From the NCBI RefSeq assembly GCF_038502225.1, contig NC_091307.1:19971032-20035031 (forward strand): 64,000 nt of DNA, written 5' to 3'. Positions within the stretch are counted from its first letter, which is position 1. Each line of letters begins with the position of its first letter. Below are positions 45,090 through 55,699 of the stretch, piece after piece. The stretch comes from Cherax quadricarinatus. Lineage: Eukaryota; Arthropoda; Malacostraca; Decapoda; Parastacidae. The notes under the pieces were generated by a model. It was not told the origin of the DNA and did no database searches. It saw nothing but the letters and a program-made list of their open reading frames with translations. A program made the translations under genes and the position numbers.

Positions 45090-45475
45090 ATCATCTTTAT
45101 TTGTCCTTTTTCAAAGCTTCTTATTCTTCAGCTTCAGAGTTGTTTTTCAGCGTTTGTTTTGTCTTTAATTTAATGCCTTCTTTTCTTCATTTCCCTACCT
45201 CATTTTTTTTTTGTTCCAATCTTGTTTTCCTGTAATTCCTATAATTTTCTTTAATTTTATCTCGGCTATTTTTTTCATTATCTCTCTCTCTTCACTTCAT
45301 TCCTTTCTCCCTCGTCTCCTCGCCTCTCAATGTTTTTCTTTTTTTCTTCTTCTCTGTCTCCTTATTTTACCTCTTTCTCTACCTTTTTTCCATTCTCATC
45401 TTTCCTGGTGACCCCCAGTGTGTTCACCAGGAGTCCTGTTTACTCGGCAGCTAACTAGATTTTCTGATGTTTTCA
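45090..45475. other. T/C-rich unique sequence
   Basis: Low-complexity pyrimidine-rich DNA without a recognisable gene. Confidence 0.6.
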
Positions 45476-45479
45476 CCTA

Positions 45480-45582
45480 TGTTTCTCCTATGTATGGACT
45501 GATGAAGCCACTGTGTGGCGAAACGTTTCCTCAATAAAGATACCCAAGAGTTGCACATGTGTCTAATTTATCAACGATTTCG
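45480..45582 (+). mobile_element. Fold-back family, single right arm
   Basis: TATGGACTGATGAAGCCACT through GCGAAACGTTTCCTCAATAA to CTAATTTATCAAC is almost identical to the right arm of the 3884-4246 element, but with no left arm. It is a 5'-truncated copy. Confidence 0.88.
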
Positions 45583-45589
45583 GAAGTAA

Positions 45590-46440
45590 GCGAGTGCCAG
45601 TCCCAGCACTTCTTTTTTTAATTATTTTTCTAAACGGTGAATAATACATTTTAGTGTGAAAATGTTTTCAGGAGGTAGAACGACATATGTCTTCAGTTTA
45701 GAGATCACGACTTTTTTTTTTTTGTGGTCAAATCTTCACGTCACAAATTTTTTTTTATTTTTTAAGACACTCCGTGTTTGCAACTCCCCAGTGTTTACAC
45801 ATTTTGATTTTCCGTTTTCTTTGATTTATTGGGTCTGTATTACCAACCAATTCAGTTGTTTCGGGAAATTTATGAGATGATTGTACTCAGGTGCTTACAT
45901 AATTCATTTCTACCGCTGAATCAGCAGTCATATCAGACTTTTCTCTCGAACTCTTGAGTGGCATTTCGTGTACTACTTTCGTCTACATCTTCCGCATCAC
46001 AGTAGGAGGTGACCCCGATACAGAGGTCACAAAGAATGGCAGTGACCCTAGTGTGAAGGTGACCCTGGTACAAAAGTCACCAAGCATGATAGTGACCCTG
46101 GTGTGGTGGTCACTAGGCTTGGTGATTGTGACCCCGTGTAGCCAGATGTGCTCCCCGGAGGACGCACTCGTCCCTTCTCAAAATTACATTTTTCTCTTGA
46201 TTACTTTTGGGGTTATTAAGGAGGACCCCCAGCCTCGCACCGCCTCTAATTGAGCAGCTCAAATTACTAAGCGAGTCTTATTTTCTAGGCAGCCGTTTTT
46301 TCTTGCTTACATGAGAAGAAGATTGAAGATTGTGGTATTAAGTGTTTAATGATAAACGTATCATATTTGGAGGAAAAAAAAAGAGGAATTAATAAGGCCG
46401 ACAGAGATAGAGTTTAAATTAAATAAACCGAAATCTAGAA
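45590..46440. other. Unique sequence with GTGACCC phrase repeat
   Basis: At 46008-46135 the phrase GTGACCCTGGTGTGGTGGTC recurs in about five decayed forms (about 20-27 bp). No exon is recognised. Confidence 0.5.
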
Positions 46441-46449
46441 GTGAAGAAA

Positions 46450-46680
46450 CAACTCTAGGTATCTTTATTGACGACACGTTTCACCTACGCTCTGCAGGCT
46501 GCATCAGTCGAGTACAAGGATGAATTCCAGTCTTGAAGACAGTAGGTGAAGGGGATAGGCAGTTTGAGGTAATAGTCCCTCAGCCTTGATGTAAGCAATA
46601 CTAGGGATAGTAGACGAGTTGGAGAGGTGGTTTAAGGCAATTAGTCCCTCAGCCTTACCCATGTCTTACTTATCAACTTG
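46450..46680. mobile_element. Diverged fold-back relative
   Basis: TAGGTATCTTTATTGACGAC, then ACGTTTCACCTACGCTCTGC, then two copies of AGTCCCTCAGCCTT at 46581 and 46641, then CTTATCAACTTGTCG as in the family's 3' end. Confidence 0.65.
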
Positions 46681-47100
46681 TCGTTACTCTATATCATGTA
46701 TAATAAGATGAGCCATAGAGATATTGGGAAGTATTTCTTTAGTCTCAGATTGATTCAAAAGAGGAATGGAGAATTGGTGGAGATACTCAATGTGCAGCTT
46801 CAGGAGCACGTATGATAAAAGTGTAGAATAAACGCCCACAAGTGCAGGTGTGGCATAGGCCCAAATAAAGATGAAAGTCAATATCCGTGATCTAAAACTC
46901 TAGTGAAAACTGGAATTCCACCTGAAATTAATGACAGATCAGTCTATGTATGCCCGGGTGTCGGAGGCAATAACAGCCTGGTTGATCAGGGAGTGAATAA
47001 TGAAGCCAGACTACAGGTACCGATTCCTGAGTCAACAATTTTAGAAGAAGGATTTGCTGACTATGATGGTGACGGCGATGAAGACTCATTATCATAGTGG

Positions 47101-47250
47101 TGGACAGATTAGACTATCCGTTGATAGAAGGTAGTCCTGTCCATTCTACATGCTGCCGGCCTGGACAGCGTCACATAATACCAACCAAATCTACCAGTAA
47201 TTCCGTTCAAGTTAGTTGCCTCACTCAAAATCGGTTTACGGTACTGTTAA
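47101..47250. repeat. 150-bp direct repeat, left copy
   Basis: The block from TGGACAGATTAGACTATCCG to CGGTTTACGGTACTGTTAA is repeated at 48203-48356. By eye the two differ only by a GACA tetranucleotide gain in the right copy. The first 45 bp resemble a diverged unit of the minisatellite at 47850-48202. Confidence 0.95.
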
Positions 47251-47259
47251 TAATTAGTA

Positions 47260-47263
<4 letters not shown>

Positions 47264-47320
<57 letters not shown>

Positions 47321-47357
47321 GTTATTAGTACTAGTAGTAGTAGTAGTAGTAGTAGTA
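47264..47357. repeat. (TTA)n then (TAG)n
   Basis: About 19 TTA triplets are followed by about eight TAG triplets. Confidence 0.97.
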
Positions 47358-47849
47358 ATATTTGCTAGTAAAATTTAGTTTTCATGCTAATATCAACTAT
47401 GCAACACCATTGACGGCAATGTTTCTTTGTATTATTTGAATACCGCGTTGAGGTAGCGAGCAGAGGTGTGTGTTGCCTGGGGCTGGGCTGAAGTAAGAGG
47501 CCTCGTTACCCGGCCTCACGTACACGGTCATCACGCCACGCACAAAGGAATACACTAATGAGACAAAACCTCAAAATACTTTTTTTCTGCATAAAAGTCC
47601 AAGCCAAGCACGGATGGGAAAACCAATTATTTCCCCCTGAGGGCCCAATTAGAGGAATTTTTTTGTGGGGGTGGGGTGAGGGGGGGAGGACCAGTCCCCG
47701 GGACGAGAGTCGATGGAGTCAGCATGAATGAAAGGGGAACAATTATCGTGGAGACATGTAAGGAACTAGTATCGGGAAGAGAGAGCTGGATTTTCATCCG
47801 CTTGTCTGGCCTCTCCAGGTTATGTGTTGCTAGTTTGGATAGATCGGGG

Positions 47850-48202
47850 TGTTCACTGGTAGCAGGTGGTCTGTCATACCCTGGACAAATCAAAGTACCC
47901 ACTGGTAGCAGGTGATCTGTCATGCCCTGAACAGCTCATTCTACCCACTGGTAGCAGGTGGTCTCTCATGCCCTGGACAGATCAGTCTACCCACTGGTAG
48001 CAGGTGGTCTCTCATGCCCTGGACAGATCAGTCTACCCACTGGTAGCAGGTGGTCTCTCATGCCCTGGACAGATCAGTCTACCCACTGGTAGCAGGTGGT
48101 CTCTCATGCCCTGGACAGATCAGTCTACCCACTGGTAGCAGGTGGTCTCTCATGCCCTGGACAGATCAGTCTACCCACTGGTAGCAGGTGGTCTCTCATG
48201 AC
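47850..48202. repeat. 46-bp minisatellite
   Basis: About eight units of CCACTGGTAGCAGGTGGTCT plus CTCATGCCCTGGACAGATCAGTCTA-type remainder. The last five are almost identical, pointing to recent expansion from the right side. Confidence 0.97.
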
Positions 48203-48356
48203 TGGACAGATTAGACTATCCGTTGATAGAAGGTAGTCCTGTCCATTCTACATGCTGCCGGCCTGGACAGACAGCGTCACATAATACCAACCAAATCTAC
48301 CAGTAATTCCGTTCAAGTTAGTTGCCTCACTCAAAATCGGTTTACGGTACTGTTAA
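48203..48356. repeat. 150-bp direct repeat, right copy
   Basis: This near-identical copy of 47101-47250 carries GACAGACAGCG where the left has GACAGCG. It starts in phase with the end of the 46-bp array. Confidence 0.95.
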
Positions 48357-48359
48357 CTC

Positions 48360-49955
48360 TTACTTTATTCGTAAGAAAAAAATCACCTAACACGGGTCCT
48401 TATTCATGACTCATTCAGTGTCATTACATGATGGGTGCTTGGCAGAAAGTCACCACTGACAATACGCGTTACGATAGTGTCTACAATTACAAAATGTATT
48501 AGTAGACACCAGCGATCGGTAAGCCAGCGACAGAGCAACTGCTGGCTTACCTATAGAATTTAGTGGCTTGAATGTATATAAATTTCAGGGAACGGTTATG
48601 CGTCAAAATCAAGGAACATAATAAATTAAAGGTATTTTTACGTGAGGATAATGATGCTTTAGTAAATTTTCAACCTCAAGGTTTTATCATATCCTCTGTA
48701 TCAGCTTAAGACTAAAACAATTTTTTTCTGAGCTACACCTAAGCTTACACCTGCGCGACCAAAAGCTAGACGCATCCGTCGACGGTCGTCACGAGTGCTG
48801 GCTTTTTTGTATCGACGTTGTAATTACTGAGGTGAGCGTACCTAAGTTCACTGTTACGATTACGGGGCACACAAGCAAACAATGTTAAGTGGGGTATTGT
48901 GCGTGGGGAGAGAGGCGAGGCAGTGTGGGAGTCAGAGGGGTGGCGGTGTGGATGAGAGGGGTGGTGGAGTGTTACGACGCTGTGAGGTTCATGAGACTAC
49001 CTCAGGTACTTACTCACTGCTAGTACGTAACCTTCCCCTCCGTCCGGGATAAATCACTGCGACCCTACACTCATATTTACAACATTTAATTCCCCCCCGT
49101 GACGTTAACGCGTGTGATTACAATATGAATACGAAACGAAATGTGTTTAGTTTCAATCAGTGATTCTTTTTTGCCCCCTTTTTCTCTCCCCCCCTGCGGC
49201 TATCTCGTCCCGTTATCCTAGGGTGGTGTAAAATATCGCCGGGTGAGAGAGAGGGAGAGACTGCAGTAAATCTAGTGCCATGTTAGGCAGGTCCTGGTGT
49301 TGGTCGTTGTGGTGTTTTATTCGTCAGGTTTTTACCAGATGACCCGTTTAGTAATTAAGCAATCGCCGGCATACTGGGGATGGGTGTCAATGATTACGCT
49401 GGCCCACCCATTCCCACTCATGTGTTTAACCTACTTTCAAAGCTACCCAGTGTCGAGAGCGACATCAAGAGCCTTTGTGTGAGGAGCCCGAGTGCCAGGA
49501 GCCTCCGTATCAGGAGCCCCCGTGCCGTCAGCATAATGTGTCATCATCTACGATTTTCTTGCTCGGCTCTTCTTAGTATTAAGCGATTGGGTGGTGTGGG
49601 GAGAGTGGTAACAATAGCGGGCACCCGTTGTGTGTGTATTGTGCGCTGGTCTGAGCGCAGACTACCACGCCACCCAGCCATCGTCAGACAATCACACCGC
49701 CATTATTGTGCCATTATGTGCCATCTCACAGCAGGCTAGGGGGTCCCAGTGGCTATTGTGTCCACTCTGCAAAAATGATCGTCTGGCGGCAGTCTCTGAT
49801 TTACATGGGTCTGAGAGTGGTAGATCCTGTACGGGAGGTGTTGGTGATGACGGTAGTTCTAGTGGTGGTGGTAGTGATTGTTGGTAGTGGAGATACTGGT
49901 GGTAGTAGTGACGGTGATATTGGAGGTAGTGATGGCGGTATGGTAGTGGTATCTT
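48360..49955. other. Unique sequence
   Basis: A 10-bp hairpin (GTAAGCCAGC at 48519-48528, GCTGGCTTAC at 48541-48550) is visible. The part 48720-48860 is CpG-bearing and compact and might be conserved. At 49840-49950 there is an irregular GTGGTAGTGATG tract. No exon is recognised. Confidence 0.45.
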
Positions 49956-49959
49956 TACC

Positions 49960-50115
49960 AGGTGCTACATTAACCCAGGCTGTGGTGGATATATGGGGCA
50001 GCGGGCTGCCAGTAGGAACAGCCTGATTAACCAGGCAAACACCAGACGAGCCTAGCCCATGGCCAGGCTCCGGGAGTAGAAAATTTTTCGGAACTCATCA
50101 AAGGCATATCAAAGG
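49960..50115 (+). mobile_element. LINE-C solo tail
   Basis: ACCCAGGCTGTGGTGGATAT, GAACAGCCTGATTAACCAGG and AGCCTAGCCCATGGCCAGGC, then GGAACTCATCAAAGGCATAT. Confidence 0.85.
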
Positions 50116-50199
50116 ATGTTAGGTCATTGGAGATAGTGACAGTAGTTAGGTCGTTGTGGCAGTGCTTTCATTGTTATGTACTGATGGAGGTAAGTTCCC

Positions 50200-50345
50200 T
50201 AAGTCAGTTCCTGATCAGCCGGGCTGTGGTATGTATGTTTTACTGAGTGCGGCTAGCACCAACAGCCTGGTTGATAAAACACATGATCTGGGAGCGGATA
50301 GCGGGGGCATTGACCCCCCAAACCGTCTTCAGGTAAGCTTCGGGT
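50200..50345 (+). mobile_element. LINE-B tail
   Basis: CAGTTCCTGATCAGCCGGGC, CAACAGCCTGGTTGATAAAA, GCGGGGGCATTGACCCCCCA and CTTCAGGTAAGCTTCGGGT follow the LINE-B 3' order, diverged. Confidence 0.82.
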
Positions 50346-50719
50346 GTTGTCGATGTTGGTAGCATGTGTAGTGGTCATAGTGTGTGATTATAGTGATGTT
50401 AACGCGTGTTGTGGTGGTGGTAGTCATTTTTGGTTATCAGTGGTAACCATACTTGTCAGTGGTGGTAATGGAAAAGATGAACATTCGAAGAATTATAACC
50501 CAGGGTGAAGAAACTAATTTTTCAGTTTGTGGAAACCTGTGGTATACCTGTGACTGGCTTCGAGAGTCTAGTCCCACATTTTTCTAGTGGTTGCATCGCT
50601 CGTTGGATGTGTATATCCATATTTAGCCTTTCTATACTCCAGAATATTCATGTCGTGATTATATCTCTTCTTGATGTTTTAGTGTTTTTTCCCCATGCTC
50701 CCGCCTCCCAGTACTTCTG

Positions 50720-50720
<1 letters not shown>

Positions 50721-50782
<62 letters not shown>

Positions 50783-50865
50783 CTTCTTCCTCTGCTTCTT
50801 CTGCTTCTGCTTCTTCTTCTTCTTCTTCTTCTTCTTCTTCTTCTTCTTCTTCTTCTTCTTCTTCT
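50721..50865. repeat. (GCT)n and (TCT)n arrays
   Basis: About 20 GCT triplets give way to mixed TTC/TGC and then about 18 TCT triplets. Poly-Ala and poly-Ser or poly-Leu frames are artefacts. Confidence 0.98.
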
Positions 50866-50989
50866 CTCTCTTTTCAGTGTTGAATTTGTAATACTATTTT
50901 TTTAAATTTACAGGAGTTATAATACGTACTGTCTCCAGCTGTGTACAAACAGGTGTGAGTGTGTGCGTGCATGCATTGCCTATGCACAA

Positions 50990-51640
50990 GTGTGTACTCA
51001 CTGAGTTGTGTTTGTGGAGGTACAGTCTCAGCTTCTGACCCTGCCTTTTAAGCTGGCTAAACTGACATTTACTGCATTCTGGTTTCGCTGGGTTTGTCGT
51101 ACCTACTCCTAAAGCTGTGCATGGAGTTTGCCTCCCACTGTGCTGTCTGACTTAATCTACTTCTGTACAGCCGTGAGAATAAACGCTCATAAGGTTCAGC
51201 TGTGTTAGTAACTTCAACCTGCGGCCACTTGCCCCTGGTCTAGTCTAGAAATTGGACATGTATGTCCTCCAGATGCCAGATTATAACCAGACTGTGAGGG
51301 CCATGTGGGCCAGCGGGCCGCCGGCAGTAACAGACTGATTGATTAGGCAAGCACTAGACAAGCCTAACCCAGGGCTAGGTTGCGGTTGTAGGATAATTCT
51401 CGTAATCCTTCAAAGGTATATCAGAGGGATATCTTTCAGCTCCTTTTTAGAACTTTGTACCTCGTAATTATGTCCTCCTAACCATCCACTCCTCCAGAGT
51501 CGTCAGGTTCAGTTTCTTTTTAGCTTAGTCGTAGTGCAATCCTCTCATCGCTAGGGCTAATCGTTTTGCAACCCTTTGGATCTTCGATAGTCTTGGCACA
51601 CGCTTAATCAGGTGGGAGCTCCACTCTTTCTGTGTATTCT
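50990..51640 (-). mobile_element. LINE-A-related fragment, split
   Basis: The plus strand repeats, in diverged form, the order seen at 1669-2160: GTGTACTCACTGAGTTGTGT, TGACCCTGCCTTTTAAGCTG, AGAGTCGTCAGGTTCAGTTT, TTGCAACCCTTTGGATCTTC. It is therefore a minus-strand relative of LINE-A. A LINE-C tail interrupts it at 51268-51430. Confidence 0.75.
51268..51430 (+). mobile_element. LINE-C tail nested in LINE-A relative
   Basis: AGATGCCAGATTATAACCAG, GTAACAGACTGATTGATTAG and AAGCCTAACCCAGGGCTAGG form a LINE-C tail lying inside the opposite-strand LINE-A-related copy, so it is the younger event. Confidence 0.78.
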
Positions 51641-52009
51641 CTGACAGGGTTCACATGTCATGCGTAGTAGCATCTTAAAGGATTCTTGTTTTAGGTTTCT
51701 GAATGCTGTAGTGAATGCTACTGTTACACATTCCGCTAATGTTACAGTGTGGAAGCAAATGTATACTCGGTCGATTATTTTTTTTTTTTTTTTTTTTGCC
51801 AGAGGCTGACATGATCTCTGGGCTGTCACTCGATGCTTCAAAGTATCCTGGCGCAACCAGAAGCCGGTTGCAACTACATATATGACGTGACCGCAGACCC
51901 GGCCACACCAGTTAGCGGCATCATGACCTCTGTACAAAACGTTGCCGGATGTTGATTTATTCTTCAGGGGAAAATCACATAATATTGGTCTTCCTCATAA
52001 CACCTGTTT

Positions 52010-52175
52010 CTTCCACACGTAGGAGGAAACTTAATGATGACGTTTCGGTCCTTCCTTGATCAGTGTCACAACTTAGTTTTGACTTGACAATGATCCAAAA
52101 CGGACCGAAGTGTCGTCATAACTCCTTTCCCCTAAGTGCGAGTTATTTGTGAATTGTTCCAACCAGAGTTTGGTA
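52010..52175. mobile_element. Inverted CGAAACG element
   Basis: GATGACGTTTCGGTCCTTCC and the later CGGACCGAAGTGTCGTCATA are imperfect reverse copies about 70 bp apart, followed by AAGTGCGAGTTATTTGTGAA. The right part matches the body at 62245-62335 and the 36783-36975 SINE core. Confidence 0.75.
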
Positions 52176-52194
52176 AATTCTTCATGATTCATAG

Positions 52195-52290
52195 GCTAAT
52201 ATTCTTCAATTTGTATTGACAAAGCCACTGGATGGCGAAACGTCTACAATAAAGATACCCAAATGTTGCACATGGGTCTAAATTTTCTTA
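52195..52290 (+). mobile_element. Fold-back family, single right arm
   Basis: TGACAAAGCCACTGGATGGC, GCGAAACGTCTACAATAAAG and ATGTTGCACATGGGTCTAAA. Confidence 0.82.
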
Positions 52291-52335
52291 ATATACTTCA
52301 ATCTAACTTAACCTAACGTGACCTCCCCTAACCTA

Positions 52336-52430
52336 CGTGGAGACTACCTGGATTCGATTTAGGGGGGTCACCTCCCCCCTTCCCGGAGTGGCCGGGCTGA
52401 CCATGCTGTTGGTGGCTGACAAGAATAAGA
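52336..52430 (-). mobile_element. LINE-B-type tail scrap
   Basis: GAGACTACCTGGATTCGATT, GGGGTCACCTCCCCCCTTCC and GCCGGGCTGACCATGCTGTT follow the tail order in reverse, diverged. Confidence 0.6.
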
Positions 52431-52534
52431 AATGTTAATGCTTTACTGAAATCTGGTGCGTTAAGAAATGCACGCACTGCTGTTCGTGTGAAACCTACTA
52501 TTGTTCATGCGCCGTATAACCTACGTGAACTATA

Positions 52535-52740
52535 CTACTGCCCACCACCACCACCATTACTACTACTACCACTATCACTACTACCATTACTACTACTATT
52601 ATTACTACTATTATTACTACTATTATTACTACTACTACTACCACCACCACTACACTACTACTACTACTACTACTACTACTACCAGCACTACTACTACTAC
52701 TAATATTACTACTACTACTCATAATAATAATAATGAATAA
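52535..52740. repeat. (ACT)n/(ATT)n compound array
   Basis: ACT, ACC and ATT triplets run for 200 bp and end in AATAATAATAATG. Frames are open in all phases and are artefacts. Confidence 0.97.
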
Positions 52741-52774
52741 TAATGAAAGTAGGGTAGGTACTGGCTGGGCAAGG

Positions 52775-52802
52775 CGGCAGCAGCAGCAGCAGCAGCAGCA
52801 GC
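52775..52802. repeat. (CAG)n short array
   Basis: Nine perfect CAG triplets, GGCAGCAGCAGCAGC..., just after the ACT array. Confidence 0.97.
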
Positions 52803-53194
52803 GACCACTGGCTTACCACTGGACATAGTACTCTGATTTATAACCACTTACGGAGACGTGCAGCGGGTGGGGGGAGGGGGGGGAGGTAAATCTTGTCAGG
52901 GGGATGGCTTATAGGGGGGGGGGTGCTGGTAGGGTTAGGAAGCCAGATGGATTAATGGGAGTAGTGTTGATGTCGAATATAATTAATAGTGTAGGGGATT
53001 TAGTTGAATGGGGAGAATACTGGGTACTCCCATATATTCGACTTTTTTAAAAGTACTTTTTATTGGCTAATTTGTCAGTTTTATTATGTTAGGAATAATT
53101 CAGTGTGAGATGTAAGCCAGAATAATTGTTCATTGAGTCATTTTCTCTGATTTTCTTTTAATATTTATACCTGGCTTCTTCAATGAGAATATTA

Positions 53195-53275
53195 ACATTA
53201 TATGACCCTTGTGGGTTTAGCGCTTAGTTATGATAATAATAATAACAATAATAATAATATTAATAATAATAACCA
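53195..53275 (+). mobile_element. SINE-like 3' end with TAA tail
   Basis: GACCCTTGTGGGTTTAGCGC is followed by an AATAATAATAACAATAATAA tail of about 45 bp. It is the 3' end of the repeat at 20299-20467. Confidence 0.72.
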
Positions 53276-53330
53276 TTGAGAACATAGTCATTTTGTGACA
53301 AGTGCATTCAATGATGTGTCTAGGATGATT

Positions 53331-53363
53331 ACCTGTAATTCCCGGGCTCCGGGAATTACAGGT
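53331..53363. other. 15-bp hairpin
   Basis: ACCTGTAATTCCCGG and CCGGGAATTACAGGT pair perfectly around GCT, with weaker pairing extending outward to AGGAT/ATCCT. Confidence 0.93.
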
Positions 53364-53396
53364 AGCCATCCTCCTCAAAGGCTAGGTATGAGCACC

Positions 53397-53640
53397 ACAG
53401 CCTGGTTGATCAGGAACTGATTCGAGGAACCACGTTCCCTCTTGAAGACTGCTATGGGTCTGCTGGTAATTGCGCTTACGCATGAAGGGAGGGTGTTGAG
53501 GAGTCTTGGTTCCATAACATTTAATTGAGTTAACTCGTTGTATGCTCATCATGTCAACTGCCTTTCATTGACGACATTTTGTATACTGTCTGTCAGGCTT
53601 CTTGCTTTCAAACAGTTTAGTTTGCCTTTTTAAACTGTTA
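53397..53640 (-). mobile_element. LINE-B fragment, degraded
   Basis: CACAGCCTGGTTGATCAGGA, CACGTTCCCTCTTGAAGACT and GGTCTGCTGGTAATTGCGCT follow the order of the LINE-B C-terminal coding region in reverse, with the GC-rich tail missing. Confidence 0.72.
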
Positions 53641-53689
53641 TTTTCCATCCTGTTGGGACTAAACTGAACTTAAGACAACGAGATAATTT

Positions 53690-54010
53690 TTGATAGTAAG
53701 GAAGTGTGAAATAAACCCTGGGAAAAGCAGGGGTTCCATAGGCACAATAAAAGAACACTTTGTCAGTATCCCTGGTCCACGACTATTCACTGTTACCAGA
53801 TGCTGCCAGATATCAGAATTATTGCTGGAACAATTGTAGAAATTTTCAAGAAGAAATTGGATCTTTAACTCTTCCTAGTGCCAAACCATATCATTTTGTA
53901 ATGGCTAGCGGACCACTGGTAGTAACAACCTGGTTGAATAGGTAGTTATTTGGGAAGCCTGGCCTCAGGCCGGGAAAAAAAAACCCTCGAAATCTCTCAC
54001 GAGTATGTCG
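53690..54010 (+). mobile_element. LINE-C 3' fragment
   Basis: GTGTGAAATAAACCCTGGGA, GGCACAATAAAAGAACACTT and TTTTCAAGAAGAAATTGGAT precede a diverged LINE-C tail (AACAACCTGGTTGAATAGGT, AGCCTGGCCTCAGGCCGGG). Confidence 0.8.
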
Positions 54011-54019
54011 CGAGTATGA

Positions 54020-55190
54020 TTCGATCATCACTGACTCTGTCATCACCGAATGTGTGTAGAGTTGGAGGGACGGGGCGACTGTTGTGTAAGGCAATGCAAG
54101 TTAATCATTCCTAGAGAGGCTGAACAAGCAGGTCCAGCTGTTGGCTGGCATTGGCTCAAATATAGACGACTTTATTTGTCCTGTCAAGTACAACTTAGTG
54201 CACTAGCTGTGATTGTGATCCTCAGGTGATTGTATTCATAACGCAAGGGAAGGGGTGCACTAGTATGTTGTTTATGTTCTTATCTTTTTTGCTTCACCGT
54301 CTCGCCCTTGTTGTCTTCCGTTTTTTTTCTGTTGTGTGTCCTGTGTTGTAGACTAGAGAACTGTGGTGGTGCAGCGGGTAGCTGACTCTGCTAATGTGTG
54401 TCTGTGTCCAGTGATGCAGGCTTGGGGGGGGGGGCTGTGGTGGAGTGAACGGCTGGTTCTGCTGGTATGTGTCCAGTGATGCAGGCTTGAGGGCTGTGGT
54501 GGTGGAGTGGGCGGCTGGGTGTGCTGGTACGACCACAGGAGCAGTGTTTGCCAGTGGTCTTCACGGTCTTGAAGTGGCCTTGTTCATTTTTGCTCAAGTA
54601 GTCCTAGTGTAAACAAAGTGATTTCTGCCACCGTTCACACAACTGGATCAAGTGTTTAAGTTCGCCTCGGTCCTTGGGCAAGTTTTGTTAAGTCGTTAGT
54701 TATTTACACTGTGTCTGGTAGCCTGGCTGGCAGCAGGGGTAGGACATTGTGTCAGTGTGCCATTGATAGTCTCTGTAGTATCCACACTACGGTTTTCTCC
54801 AGTAAAACACAATTAAACATGTGCTTAAAACCACCTCATTGCTCGACTAATGATCAAAATTTTCCATGCAGACCTGGCGTCAAGGAAGCAAAGCGAAAGG
54901 AGGATCGAACCCTCGCCTGTTCTAGCACCGATTAACAGACACGGATTTAGAGCTTCGCAAACTATATAACAATAATGATAATACCACTAATAATAATATC
55001 TATTGTGGCCGCTGTGACTGCTGAATCAGCTTGGCATCAGAGACTTTTACGCTTTTTTTTTTTCGCCATTCTTGATGGTTTAGTTTTTTCTTCTATTTCT
55101 TTCTCTTTCTTGGTGGCTCTTGTCCAGTTTGAGGGTTATCCTGGCGAGTCCTTGACTTGTGTTGACTTTCCCGGAGGTTCTGGGAACACA
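54020..55190. other. Unique sequence with 60-bp tandem
   Basis: At 54360-54530 about three units containing GTCCAGTGATGCAGGCTTG and GCTGTGGTGG recur about every 60 bp. The remainder has no recognised exon. Confidence 0.55.
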
Positions 55191-55194
55191 TCTC

Positions 55195-55680
55195 TCTCCT
55201 CCCTCTTGCTGAGTCCTCCCTTGATACCCCTCCGCTTTCCTACTGAGTCCATCTTGATCCATCTACCTACTGAGTCCTTGGTCCCTCTTCGAGTTGAGTC
55301 CTTGATCTCTCTCCCAGTTGAGTCCTTTATCCTTTTCCATACAGAGTCCTTTATCCTCTCTACTGAATCCTTTATCATTCTCCCTGCTGAGTCCTTTATC
55401 TTTCTCCCTACTGATTTCTTGACTCTTCTCCATATTGAGGCCTTTATCCTTCTCCTGGTCATGGACCGGGCCGCGGGGGCGTTGGCCCCAGGAACCCCTT
55501 CCTGGTAGACTCCAGGTAAGTAGACTCCCTGCTGAGACCTTGGTTCTCTTATTCTTTCCTACTGAGTCCTTACCTGGCGCTTACCTGGAGAGAATTCCCT
55601 ACTGATTCCTTGATCCTTCTCTTCCTCCATCTAGTTGACTCTTTAATAATCCTTCCTCTTACTGAATCCTTGATACTACT
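55195..55680. repeat. 24-bp minisatellite, interrupted
   Basis: Units like TGAGTCCTTTATCCTTCTCC plus CTAC repeat about every 24 bp on both sides of a LINE-B tail (55455-55520). The antisense frame reads a periodic R.IKDS.GR, which is an artefact. Confidence 0.9.
55455..55520 (+). mobile_element. LINE-B/SINE tail inside minisatellite
   Basis: GGTCATGGACCGGGCCGCGG, GGGCGTTGGCCCCAGGAACC and GGTAGACTCCAGGTAAGTAG form the shared tail. Array units flank it on both sides, so the insertion came after the array formed. Confidence 0.85.
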
Positions 55681-55699
55681 CTAGTAGAGTGCTTCTTAA

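Noticed and set aside
47101..48356. LTR retrotransposon (two 150-bp repeats as LTRs)
   Set aside because: The interior has only microsatellites and a minisatellite, with no primer site, polypurine tract, gag or pol. Block ends are not TG...CA, and the first part is a minisatellite unit.
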